Assembly: GCA_016699815.1 (NCBI GenBank)
Contig: CP065012.1
Span: 2,581,001 to 2,645,000, forward strand
Reading direction: 5' to 3'
Length of the DNA stretch: 64,000 bases
Source of the DNA: Chitinophagaceae bacterium
Lineage (GTDB): Bacteria > Bacteroidota > Bacteroidia > Chitinophagales > Chitinophagaceae
Under the pieces are notes generated by a model. The model was not told the DNA's origin, searched no databases, and saw only the letters and a list, made by a program, of their open reading frames with translations. Positions 42,919 through 50,702 of the stretch are shown piece by piece (positions within the stretch are counted from its first letter, which is position 1; each line of letters starts with the position of its first letter). Position numbers and translations under genes: made by a program.

Positions 42919-44523
42919 ATGCAAACAGATTTTTTAGTAATAGGTAGTGGCATTGCCGGCCTGAGTTATGCAATTAAAGTGGCACAGGCCTGCCCTCAAA
43001 AAAAAATTACAGTATTAACTAAAACACAAAGTGATGAAACCAATACCAAGTATGCACAAGGCGGTGTTGCAGGTGTATGGGACAAAGAACACGATAGCTT
43101 TACCAAACATATTGAAGACACACTCATTGCAGGGGATGGCCTTTGTAACCCTGCAATTGTGGAAATTGTAGTGAAAGAAGGTGTTGAACGCATTGCGGAA
43201 TTAATTAATTGGGGCGCCAATTTTGATAAAGACCCCGATGGGGATTATAAATTGGGAAAAGAAGGCGGGCATAGCGAATATCGCATCCTTCATCATAAAG
43301 ATATTACCGGCTGGGAAATGGAGCGCACCTTACTTACAGCCGCAGCAAAGCAAAAAAATATTGAAATCATCAATCATTGTTATGTAATTGATATTATCAC
43401 CCAGCATCATTTAGGCTACCTGGTTACAAAATCTACACCAGATATTGAGAGTTATGGTGTGTATGTCTTAAACCTGGAAAGCAAAAAAATTGAAAAAATC
43501 CTGGCTTCGGTAACCCTGCTGGCAACCGGTGGAAACGGGCAGGTTTACAGGAGCACAACCAATCCTGCCATTGCTACTGGAGATGGTGTGGCAATGGTTT
43601 ATCGTGCCAAAGGCCGTATTGAAAATATGGAATTCATCCAATTTCATCCTACAGCATTATATGAAACCGGTGTAAGGGGCCAAAGCTTTTTAATTACAGA
43701 AGCGGTACGGGGCGACGGTGGTATTTTACGTAATGTAAATGGGGAAACATTTATGGAGCGATACGATAACAGGAAAGACCTTGCGCCAAGGGATATTGTG
43801 GCCCGTGCAATTGATAATGAAATGAAAGTAAATGGTACCGAATTTGTTTACCTTGATTGCCGCCACATGGATCAGCAAAAATTTTTAGAACATTTCCCAA
43901 ATATCCATGCCAAATGTAAAAGTATGGGTATTGATGTGGCAAATGATATGATACCTGTTTCACCTGCAGCCCATTATAGTTGCGGAGGAATAAAAACAGA
44001 TGAATGGGGAAGGAGTTCCATAAAAAATTTATATGCCGCCGGTGAATGTGCCAGTACCGGGTTGCATGGCGCCAACCGCCTTGCCAGTAACAGTTTGCTC
44101 GAAGCAATGGTTTTAGCTCATAGGGCATTTATAGATGCTGTAGAAAAAGTAAATACTAAAATTACCATTTCAGAAAAAGCAATACCCGACTGGAATACCG
44201 CCGGAACCACTGCGCCCAAAGAAATGATTGTGATAACACAAAGTATAAAAGAGCTCAAACTTATCATGAGCGATTATGTTGGTATTGTTCGCAATAACGA
44301 TCGTTTGCAAAGGGCAAACAGGAGGCTCGACCTATTGTTTGATGAAACAGTAAACCTTTATCAAAGAACAGAACTATCGCCACAACTGTGCGAATTACGC
44401 AACATGATTACTGTGAGTTACTTAATTGTAAAAGGCGCCGAACTAAGGCACGAAAGCCGGGGGCTGCATTTTAATACAGATTACCCCGGCAAAAGTGAAA
44501 TAGTTCAAAATACGATATTGTAA
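42919..44523 (+). CDS. nadB: L-aspartate oxidase NadB
   Basis: 534 residues. FAD-binding G-S-G-I-A-G-L-S-Y-A at the N-terminus, T-N-T-K-Y-A-Q-G-G-V, F-H-P-T-A-L-Y, E-A-V-R-G-D-G-G and the C-terminal G-L-H-G-A-N-R-L-A-S-N-S-L-L-E-A are all present, including catalytic Arg/His positions. It oxidises aspartate to iminoaspartate for NAD synthesis. NadA and NadC are not in the window. Confidence 0.95.
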   Translation: MQTDFLVIGSGIAGLSYAIKVAQACPQKKITVLTKTQSDETNTKYAQGGVAGVWDKEHDSFTKHIEDTLIAGDGLCNPAIVEIVVKEGVERIAELINWGANFDKDPDGDYKLGKEGGHSEYRILHHKDITGWEMERTLLTAAAKQKNIEIINHCYVIDIITQHHLGYLVTKSTPDIESYGVYVLNLESKKIEKILASVTLLATGGNGQVYRSTTNPAIATGDGVAMVYRAKGRIENMEFIQFHPTALYETGVRGQSFLITEAVRGDGGILRNVNGETFMERYDNRKDLAPRDIVARAIDNEMKVNGTEFVYLDCRHMDQQKFLEHFPNIHAKCKSMGIDVANDMIPVSPAAHYSCGGIKTDEWGRSSIKNLYAAGECASTGLHGANRLASNSLLEAMVLAHRAFIDAVEKVNTKITISEKAIPDWNTAGTTAPKEMIVITQSIKELKLIMSDYVGIVRNNDRLQRANRRLDLLFDETVNLYQRTELSPQLCELRNMITVSYLIVKGAELRHESRGLHFNTDYPGKSEIVQNTIL

Positions 44524-44531
44524 TTACTTCG

Positions 44532-45398
44532 TCAGTCTTCTATTAATACACCCATTTTGCCCATTTGATAATCCCTGTAAGCCTCCATAATTTCAGAGGA
44601 AGTATTCATTACAAATGGTCCCCTTGCTTCAATAGGTTCATCAATTGGTTCCCCGCTGCCTACAAAAAACTTACTGTTTTCCAAAGCAGTAATGTCAAAA
44701 CTTTCTCCATCTTTATTAAATAAAATCAACTCCTTATTGTTTACCTCAGTATTTCTATTTACAATTATTTTTCCACTTAAAACATACAATAAGCTGTTTT
44801 GGTTTTTAGGAAAGTTAAAAGTATAAGTGCCTCCTTTTTTAGCTTCACCCATTATTGTAGTAACAGGTGTAAGTGTAGGTATTTTGCCGCTTACATTATC
44901 TAATTTCCCGGCAGGCAGCCTTAGGGTTACCAACCCGTCTTTACTGGTTAGTGTTGGGGTTTCCTCTTTGGAAGAAGGATAATAGGCAGGCGGGTCCATT
45001 TTATTTTTTGCAGGGCTGTTTACCCATACCTGTAATAGTTCCTGTTCGCCACCATGTTCAAATATATCATCAGGTACCCTTTCGCTATGGATAACGCCCA
45101 TACCGGTATTCATCCATTGGGTGCCTCCTTCATAGATAATACTGTTATTCCCACGGCTGTCCCGGTGATGAACGCCCCCACGGTAAATAAAACTTACGGG
45201 GCTAAATCCCCTGTGTGGGTGTGGCCCAACGCCTTGCTGGCTGATGGGTATCGTTTTACTGATTACTGTTTCTGCATGGTGAAAAACCAGGAATGGGTTA
45301 AAAAAACCGGAATCGGTTGGCAAAAGCTCCCTTACCTTCATAGAACCTACATTTATCGGCCTTCCTTTTTCTATTTTTTTTATTGTTTTTTGTGCCAT
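44532..45398 (-). CDS. Pirin family protein
   Basis: 288 residues with two cupin domains. The N-terminal part has H-H-A-E, G-V-G-P-H-P-H-R-G-F and E-G-G-T-Q-W-M-N-T-G-x-G-V-I-H-S-E, giving the His/Glu metal site of pirins. Pirins oxidise quercetin-like flavonoids or act as metal-dependent redox regulators. It is transcribed away from the HxlR gene at 45526, probably its regulator. Cytoplasmic. Confidence 0.92.
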   Translation of the reverse strand: MAQKTIKKIEKGRPINVGSMKVRELLPTDSGFFNPFLVFHHAETVISKTIPISQQGVGPHPHRGFSPVSFIYRGGVHHRDSRGNNSIIYEGGTQWMNTGMGVIHSERVPDDIFEHGGEQELLQVWVNSPAKNKMDPPAYYPSSKEETPTLTSKDGLVTLRLPAGKLDNVSGKIPTLTPVTTIMGEAKKGGTYTFNFPKNQNSLLYVLSGKIIVNRNTEVNNKELILFNKDGESFDITALENSKFFVGSGEPIDEPIEARGPFVMNTSSEIMEAYRDYQMGKMGVLIED

Positions 45399-45475
45399 TG
45401 GTATTTTCCCCTTTATTTTTAATTGATTTTTTTACAAGAATAAAGTTAAGTATATTTGCTATCTATTAGTAAGCA

Positions 45476-45491
45476 CTATACTTTTGTATAG
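45476..45491. promoter_or_regulatory. Palindromic operator overlapping the hxlR -7 promoter
   Basis: CTATAC-TTTT-GTATAG has perfect 6-bp arms; the internal TACTTTTG (45479-45486) is itself a TAnnTTTG promoter element. A repressor dimer bound here would block hxlR transcription and possibly the divergent pirin promoter. Confidence 0.6.
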
Positions 45492-45511
45492 CGCTATCCA
45501 CAAAGTTACTT

Positions 45512-45518
45512 AAAGGAG
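45512..45518 (+). promoter_or_regulatory. Unusual Shine-Dalgarno of hxlR
   Basis: AAAGGAG ends 7 bases before the ATG at 45526. Strong Shine-Dalgarno sites are rare in this phylum and not seen at neighbouring genes. Confidence 0.55.
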
Positions 45519-45525
45519 CTGTACC

Positions 45526-45879
45526 ATGGATAAAAGAGTAAAATTGGGAGAAAAAGAGTGTTCCCTTATGTTAATACCCGTAAAAGATGCCCTGGAGGTG
45601 CTGGCAGGTAAATGGAAGCTGCAGATTATTATTGCCCTTACCTTCGGTAAAAAAAGGTTTAAGGAAATTGCGAGGGAAATTGGCGGTATTTCTGATAAAA
45701 TGCTGTCGAAGGAACTCAAAGAAATGGAGCGGCACCAGTTAATTGTGAGAACAGTTTATGATGCATTTCCGCCGGTGGTAGAATATGAGTTGACCCCTCA
45801 TGGTAAAACCTTGCATAAGCTTATTGATAGCCTTAGAGACTGGGGAAATATTCACCGTAAGAAAATTTTTGGAAAATAA
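45526..45879 (+). CDS. HxlR-family transcriptional regulator
   Basis: 117 residues with the winged-helix HxlR pattern: V-L-A-G-K-W-K-L-Q-I-I, R-F-K-E-I, G-G-I-S-D-K-M-L-S-K-E-L-K and Y-E-L-T-P-H-G. One cysteine near the N-terminus (E-C-S-L) is at the position used by thiol-sensing members such as YodB and HypR. Its divergent layout with pirin and a palindrome between suggests redox- or quinone-responsive control of pirin; this is inferred. Confidence 0.92.
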   Translation: MDKRVKLGEKECSLMLIPVKDALEVLAGKWKLQIIIALTFGKKRFKEIAREIGGISDKMLSKELKEMERHQLIVRTVYDAFPPVVEYELTPHGKTLHKLIDSLRDWGNIHRKKIFGK

Positions 45880-45980
45880 TTGCCGCTAAATCATAAGCCA
45901 TTTTAATTTGCAGGATTTAATTTTTTCTTCATTAAAAGGGTTATCATTTTTTTTATAGCGACTGTTTTGAATTTGCTTTA

Positions 45981-45988
45981 TATCTTTG
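45981..45988 (+). promoter_or_regulatory. -7 promoter element of the LpxL-like gene
   Basis: TATCTTTG fits TAnnTTTG and lies 25 bases before the ATG at 46014. Confidence 0.4.
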
Positions 45989-46013
45989 ACGGCAATAACA
46001 GGTTTAAAATTAC

Positions 46014-46940
46014 ATGTATTATATAGTTTACGGTTTGCTTTATTGTTTTTCCCTGCTGCCATTTTTTATATTATATGGTATAAGCGATTTTGTTGCTTTT
46101 ATTTTATACTCAGTAATGGGCTACCGTAAAAAAGTAGTGCTGGTAAACCTGGGCATTGCTTTTCCCGAAAAACCAGAAAAGGAAAGGCGGCAAATTGCCA
46201 AACAGTTTTACCGCAATTTTACCGATACATTTATTGAAACTTTAAAACTTTTGAGCCTCTCAAATAACCAAATTTCCCATAGGGGGATTATAGATATTAC
46301 TGATGTGCAACCCTTAATAGAAAGTGGTAAAAACATACAGTTTATGGGTGGCCACCAAATGAACTGGGAGTTTGTAAATATGGCGGTAGCCGAAAAAATA
46401 AATATTTCCTGGGTGGGGATTTACCTGCGCATCAATAATAAAATAATGGATAAGATTATTTATAAGATGCGCTCTAAAAGAGGTACTGTACTGGTTGCGG
46501 CTCATGAATTTGTAACCTTACGAAATGCTGTTTTTAACCAGCAATATGCAATTGGGCTGGCAGCCGACCAAAACCCCGGGAACCTTACAAATGTTTATTG
46601 GTTGAATTACTTTAATAAACCTGCCCCCTTTTTTTCCGGTCCCGATAAATCGGCAAGAAACAGCAATATTGCAGTGGTATTTGTAGATATGGTAAAAGTA
46701 AAAAGGGGATACTACAAATTTGTTCCTGAAGTTTTTTCAAAAGACGGGTCTCTGCTAAATGAAAAAGAGTTTACTTTAAAATACCGGGATTTTATGGAGC
46801 GCATTATTCGTAAACAGCCAGCAAATTATTTGTGGAGCCATAAGCGGTGGAAATGGGGATACAGGGAGGGTTATAAATGGATTGATGGCACACCGGAGCC
46901 AGCTTTTGAGGATGTACGGAGCCAATATTATTCACCTTAA
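46014..46940 (+). CDS. Lipid A biosynthesis lauroyl-type acyltransferase (LpxL/HtrB family)
   Basis: 308 residues. One N-terminal membrane helix is followed by the acyltransferase motif H-Q-M-N-W-E (His-x4-Glu) and A-D-Q-N-P-G. It transfers a secondary acyl chain onto Kdo2-lipid A, or a related lipid, at the inner membrane. The Glu version of H-x4-D/E is normal for LpxL-type enzymes. Stand-alone gene. Confidence 0.87.
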   Translation: MYYIVYGLLYCFSLLPFFILYGISDFVAFILYSVMGYRKKVVLVNLGIAFPEKPEKERRQIAKQFYRNFTDTFIETLKLLSLSNNQISHRGIIDITDVQPLIESGKNIQFMGGHQMNWEFVNMAVAEKINISWVGIYLRINNKIMDKIIYKMRSKRGTVLVAAHEFVTLRNAVFNQQYAIGLAADQNPGNLTNVYWLNYFNKPAPFFSGPDKSARNSNIAVVFVDMVKVKRGYYKFVPEVFSKDGSLLNEKEFTLKYRDFMERIIRKQPANYLWSHKRWKWGYREGYKWIDGTPEPAFEDVRSQYYSP

Positions 46941-46964
46941 AATCAGCTTTGCCGTAACACAGTT

Positions 46965-47195
46965 TTACGCTGTACCATAAATGCTTACCGGCTGAAAAAA
47001 GAAAAGATATTTCAGCGAAGCTTCAACTCTGTTTCTTACACCAATTTTTTTATAAATATTTTTCAGGTGCTGCCTTACTGTATGGGGAGAAAGAAAATTT
47101 TGTTTGGCAATCTCCTGGTCAAATAAACCCATACTTACCAGGGCAAGAATTTCAATTTCCCTGTTGCTAAGTTCGTTACTCAATGAGGTTTTCAT
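46965..47195 (-). CDS. Stand-alone LuxR-type helix-turn-helix protein
   Basis: 76 residues that are almost entirely a GerE/LuxR DNA-binding domain: L-S-N-R-E-I-E-I-L-A-L-V, Q-N-F-L-S-P-H-T-V-R-Q-H-L-K-N-I-Y-K-K-I-G-V. No receiver, PAS or ligand domain is present. The short C-terminal tail ends hydrophobic. It may be a small free regulator or a truncated larger one; no remnant of an upstream receiver is seen in the preceding intergenic DNA. Confidence 0.8.
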   Translation of the reverse strand: MKTSLSNELSNREIEILALVSMGLFDQEIAKQNFLSPHTVRQHLKNIYKKIGVRNRVEASLKYLFFFQPVSIYGTA

Positions 47196-47338
47196 TTTTT
47201 AAAAATTTTAGGGTACAAAGATGAAAGGGATATTCAATCAAAACAACGTGAAAAACACCCAATTTTAGGAGGGTGTTTTAACGGTAGAAAACTTTCTAAA
47301 GCTTTGGGAAATAAAGCCAGGTTCCTGTTCTGGGCAAA

Positions 47339-48742
47339 CTAATTTAAAACGGTTTTATCTGTTTCCTTAACTATGTTTTGCTGTTGTGCAATTTTTTCCC
47401 AACCACCCAGTACATTTCTTAAATTATGAAGACCTTGTTTTTTAAAAATAGAAGCTGAAATAACGCTCCTGTATCCACCGGCGCAATGGATGTATAAATT
47501 TTGGGAATCCTCAAAATTTGCCAGTTGTGCAGGGTCGGTTATTTCATGCAGCGGAAGGTTAATAGCTCCTTTTATATGGCCATTGCCAAATTCAGTTTCC
47601 CTACGAACATCTACAATACATAAATTGGGGTCGTGCGGTATATCCATTGCCAGTTCATCGGCTTCTACATCTATTATCATATCAATGGGTTCACCGGCAT
47701 CTTTCCATGTGGGAAACCCATTGTGCAAAAATCCATCCATTTTATTAAACCCAACCCTGGCAAGCCTTACCACCGATTCTTCTTCCTTGCCCTCCGTGGT
47801 TACCAGTATTATATTTTTATCAAAAGGTAAAAGGCTCCCTGCCCATTCGGCAAACCTGCCTTCGAGGCCAATAAATACCGATCCGGGAATAAAACCCTGT
47901 GTAAATTCTGTAGCATTCCGTGTATCGAGTATAATACTTCCTTCTGTTGCCTTTGCCTTAAAGCTGTTAATATCTAAAGCCAACATTCCCCGCATTTTTA
48001 CATCTTCCAGTTTATCATAACCCTTTTGATTAATTTTTGCATTAACTGCAAAATATACGGGTGCCTCCTGTAAGCCGCTGGTAATGGTTTTAATAAATTG
48101 TTCTGCAGTTTGCGGCTGCAGCGCATAATTGGATTTCTTTTCTTCCCCAATAGTACTAAAAGTGTTGGGACCAAGGTTTTTACCACAGCTGCTTCCAGGC
48201 CCATGTGCAGGGTACACAATAATGTGGTCTTCCAGGGGTAAAATTTTAGACTGTATCGTTGCATACAGTACCGCAGCAAGTTCTTCGCTGCTCATATTTC
48301 CACTGCTTAAATCGGGCCTGCCTACGTCTCCTACAAATAAAGTATCGCCGGTAAAAATTGTATGGTTTTTCCCGCTTTCATCTTTTAATAAATAGCAACA
48401 ACTTTCCAAAGTATGGCCAGGCGTGTGTAAAACTTCAATAGTTATTTTTCCAAGGTTAAAAACTTCGCCGTCTTTTGCATTATAGGTTTTATAAGCCGTT
48501 ACTGCTCCCGGGCCAAATACAATAGTAGCACCAGTTTCATGGGCAAGGTCAATATGGCCACTTACAAAGTCGGCATGAAAATGCGTTTCAAAAATGTATT
48601 TAATTTGGGCATTACGCTCCCTGGCCATTTCCAAATACAGGTTTGTATCCCTTAAGGGATCAATTATAGCCGCTACTCCTTCGCTCTCAATATAATAAGC
48701 AGCTTCGCTAAGGCACCCTGTATAGAGTTGTTGAATATACAT
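47339..48742 (-). CDS. MBL-fold protein with two rhodanese domains
   Basis: 467 residues. A metallo-beta-lactamase domain (1-240) has T-H-F-H-A-D-F-V-S-G-H, H-T-P-G-H-T and F-T-G-D-T-L, like persulfide dioxygenase ETHE1. A first rhodanese (about 265-355) lacks the active Cys, while the second (about 370-460) has it in I-H-C-A-G-G-Y-R. It would oxidise glutathione or protein persulfides and move sulfane sulfur. It is preceded by an ArsR regulator, from which it is separated by a terminator-like hairpin. Confidence 0.9.
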   Translation of the reverse strand: MYIQQLYTGCLSEAAYYIESEGVAAIIDPLRDTNLYLEMARERNAQIKYIFETHFHADFVSGHIDLAHETGATIVFGPGAVTAYKTYNAKDGEVFNLGKITIEVLHTPGHTLESCCYLLKDESGKNHTIFTGDTLFVGDVGRPDLSSGNMSSEELAAVLYATIQSKILPLEDHIIVYPAHGPGSSCGKNLGPNTFSTIGEEKKSNYALQPQTAEQFIKTITSGLQEAPVYFAVNAKINQKGYDKLEDVKMRGMLALDINSFKAKATEGSIILDTRNATEFTQGFIPGSVFIGLEGRFAEWAGSLLPFDKNIILVTTEGKEEESVVRLARVGFNKMDGFLHNGFPTWKDAGEPIDMIIDVEADELAMDIPHDPNLCIVDVRRETEFGNGHIKGAINLPLHEITDPAQLANFEDSQNLYIHCAGGYRSVISASIFKKQGLHNLRNVLGGWEKIAQQQNIVKETDKTVLN

Positions 48743-48780
48743 TTATATAAAATTTATTAAAATAATTAAGTAGTAAACAA

Positions 48781-48802
48781 AAAGCGAGCCTTAGCCCGCT
48801 TT
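48781..48802 (-). terminator. Hairpin between the arsR-type gene and MBL-rhodanese gene
   Basis: On the minus strand AAAGCGGGC / GCTCGCTTT pairs over 9 bp (one G-T) around loop TAAG and is followed by T residues. It may partially terminate between the regulator and the sulfur gene. Confidence 0.6.
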
Positions 48803-48825
48803 GCATCCAGTAAAAACAATTTTTT

Positions 48826-49176
48826 TTAAGCAACAAGTTGCTCAACTATATCCCCAACTTGTTCAACTCTTTTATAATTTACAGTGTAGTAAATAAATTT
48901 TCCATCTCTTTCTGTATTTACAAAACCGGCTTTACGCAGAATTGCTAAATGCTGAGAAGCAACGGATTGCTCAAGGCGCATTTTTATATAAATCTCTGTA
49001 ACGGTAATTTTCTTCTCCGTTTCTATCAAATGTAAAATCTGTTGCCTTAATTTGTGGTTAAGGGCACGCAATACCAATGCAGCCTTTTTTAAGTTGTGGT
49101 AATTAATTTTTAATGCCTCTGAGTTTACGTTAACCAACGTATTCTCAGGTTCTTGTAAATGAGTGGTAACCGTCAT
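48826..49176 (-). CDS. ArsR-family transcriptional regulator without cysteines
   Basis: 116 residues with the ArsR winged-helix pattern: A-L-N-H-K-L-R-Q-Q-I-L, S-V-A-S-Q-H-L-A-I-L-R-K-A-G-F-V and D-G-K-F-I-Y-Y. No cysteine exists in the protein, so neither the arsenic-type CxC site nor the paired-Cys persulfide site of BigR/SqrR is possible. It lies upstream of the MBL-rhodanese gene on the same strand and probably controls it. The inducing signal is unknown. Confidence 0.88.
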   Translation of the reverse strand: MTVTTHLQEPENTLVNVNSEALKINYHNLKKAALVLRALNHKLRQQILHLIETEKKITVTEIYIKMRLEQSVASQHLAILRKAGFVNTERDGKFIYYTVNYKRVEQVGDIVEQLVA

Positions 49177-49217
49177 AGGTTTGTAATTTTTAAATGCTTG
49201 AACAATTATTTAAGTTG

Positions 49218-49225
49218 CAAATATA
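49218..49225 (-). promoter_or_regulatory. -7 promoter element of the ArsR gene
   Basis: TATATTTG on the minus strand matches TAnnTTTG, 42 bases before the ATG at 49176, leaving a leader of about 35 nt. Confidence 0.45.
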
Positions 49226-49281
49226 CAAAAAAGCTGCTATTTATTTTAATATAATATTGTTAAAATAAAAAATATGTGCCT

Positions 49282-49947
49282 TTATTTTCCGTAGAAATCC
49301 TTAATATAAAATGGCTCTGATAAAGCCAGGCTAGCAAATTTGCGCTCATAAAAATTTGAATATGAAAGCATTGCCATTGATGACGGAAAATGTTCTGTTG
49401 GGTCGGTAATATGATATTTACTATTTGGGAAAATTTTTGAAATTTTGATTGCCCCGGTGCCCATAAAAAATACTTTATTAGCGAAATTCATAATGTAATT
49501 TAAAAATCCTTCATTGATTATTTCAGCTTTGGGAGCAATTATTTCTTTAAGTGAAGGGCTGTATAGAGCAGTAAAAACCTCCATTCTCCTTGCATCTATC
49601 ATGGGACATAAATAAGCATCCTTTTCTGTTGAATGTTTTACTGCTGCATGTCCAATCATAGCTAATGAGTTAATGGTAATGAGTGGTAAGTTTAATGCAT
49701 AACATAACCCTTTTGCAGCGCTCATTCCCACCCTTAAGCCGGTGTAAGAGCCTGGCCCGGCAACAACTGCTACGGCATTAATTTTTTGGTTAGGTAAATT
49801 ATCAAGGAGTGATTTTATTGCTGTATGTAAAAATGCAGCATGCTTGTTTTGGGTTTCATTTTTTTGTAAAGCAAAGATTAGTCCATTTTCTGCAATGGAA
49901 ACAGTAGCTATTTGTTCTGAAGTATCAATATTGAGGATGAGGCTCAT
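49282..49947 (-). CDS. tsaB: tRNA threonylcarbamoyladenosine biosynthesis protein TsaB
   Basis: 221 residues. N-terminal L-I-L-N-I-D-T-S and the signature V-A-G-P-G-S-Y-T-G-L-R-V-G are diagnostic for TsaB, a partner of TsaD/TsaE in t6A37 formation. It overlaps the upstream 3HCDH-like gene by 4 bp, so the two are translationally coupled. Cytoplasmic. Confidence 0.93.
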   Translation of the reverse strand: MSLILNIDTSEQIATVSIAENGLIFALQKNETQNKHAAFLHTAIKSLLDNLPNQKINAVAVVAGPGSYTGLRVGMSAAKGLCYALNLPLITINSLAMIGHAAVKHSTEKDAYLCPMIDARRMEVFTALYSPSLKEIIAPKAEIINEGFLNYIMNFANKVFFMGTGAIKISKIFPNSKYHITDPTEHFPSSMAMLSYSNFYERKFASLALSEPFYIKDFYGK

Positions 49948-50552
49948 AAATTACATTCTTTTACCAGCAATGGCGCTGGAAGGTAGCGTTCATCTGAATT
50001 TGATAAGTTGGAGAGCAAAAAATAAATATTTTTCCTCCCTATTTTTTCGCACCATTCAAATGGCCCGTATGGATAATTGGTGCCAAGCCTCATAGCAATA
50101 TCTATTTCTCCTTTTGTGCTTACGCCTTCGGCTAAGGCAATGTAAGCTTCATTAATAATTAAAGCTATTATCCTTGCACTAATAAAACCCGGAACATCAC
50201 TGCAAAAAATTGGCTCTTTACCCAAATGATGAAAAAGGTTCAAAATCCCTGGAGTGGTTTCACCAGAAATTTCCCATTTAGTTTTTTCTAAAAAACCATT
50301 CCAATCATTAAATCGGATAACATTTGCAGCAACATTCATTTCTTTATTGCTCTTACACACGCAACCTAATAATACAGGTAAATTATCTTCTTTTATGTTT
50401 AAGTATTCCTGTGTAATATTAAAAATAATAAATGCATTTGCTTTTTGGGCAAAAAGCATTTCGGTATTTTGAGCTGTAATTAGTTCAGTATCCGAAATAT
50501 TTTTTAAAAAATCCATTTGCCAGGGCTCACCATTCAAAACGGCTATTTTCAT
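49944..50552 (-). CDS. 3-hydroxyacyl-CoA dehydrogenase-like protein, Rossmann part degenerate
   Basis: 202 residues. The C-terminal half (about 115-190) matches the 3HCDH helical domain: D-V-P-G-F-I-S-A-R-I, N-E-A-Y-I-A-L-A-E-G, G-x-N-Y-P-x-G-P-F-E-W. The N-terminal half begins M-K-I-A-V-L-N-G-E but lacks G-x-G-x-x-G, and the whole is about 80 residues shorter than normal enzymes. It may be a non-catalytic relic. It overlaps tsaB by 4 bp. Confidence 0.8.
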   Translation of the reverse strand: MKIAVLNGEPWQMDFLKNISDTELITAQNTEMLFAQKANAFIIFNITQEYLNIKEDNLPVLLGCVCKSNKEMNVAANVIRFNDWNGFLEKTKWEISGETTPGILNLFHHLGKEPIFCSDVPGFISARIIALIINEAYIALAEGVSTKGEIDIAMRLGTNYPYGPFEWCEKIGRKNIYFLLSNLSNSDERYLPAPLLVKECNL

Positions 50553-50566
50553 TAAGTTGTTTTTTG

Positions 50567-50574
50567 CAAAAATA
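50567..50574 (-). promoter_or_regulatory. -7 promoter element of the 3HCDH-like/tsaB operon
   Basis: TATTTTTG on the minus strand fits TAnnTTTG and lies 15 bases before the ATG at 50552, implying a very short leader. Confidence 0.45.
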
Positions 50575-50702
50575 GTGGCATATTGTTACAATTTGAGTTG
50601 CCTTTGATGCATTATACAAGTTTATTGACATGCTGTTTATAACATTATGAATTATATAAACAGGGAAATTGGTTATTTTCAGTTTTATTTTAAATATTTC
50701 AG

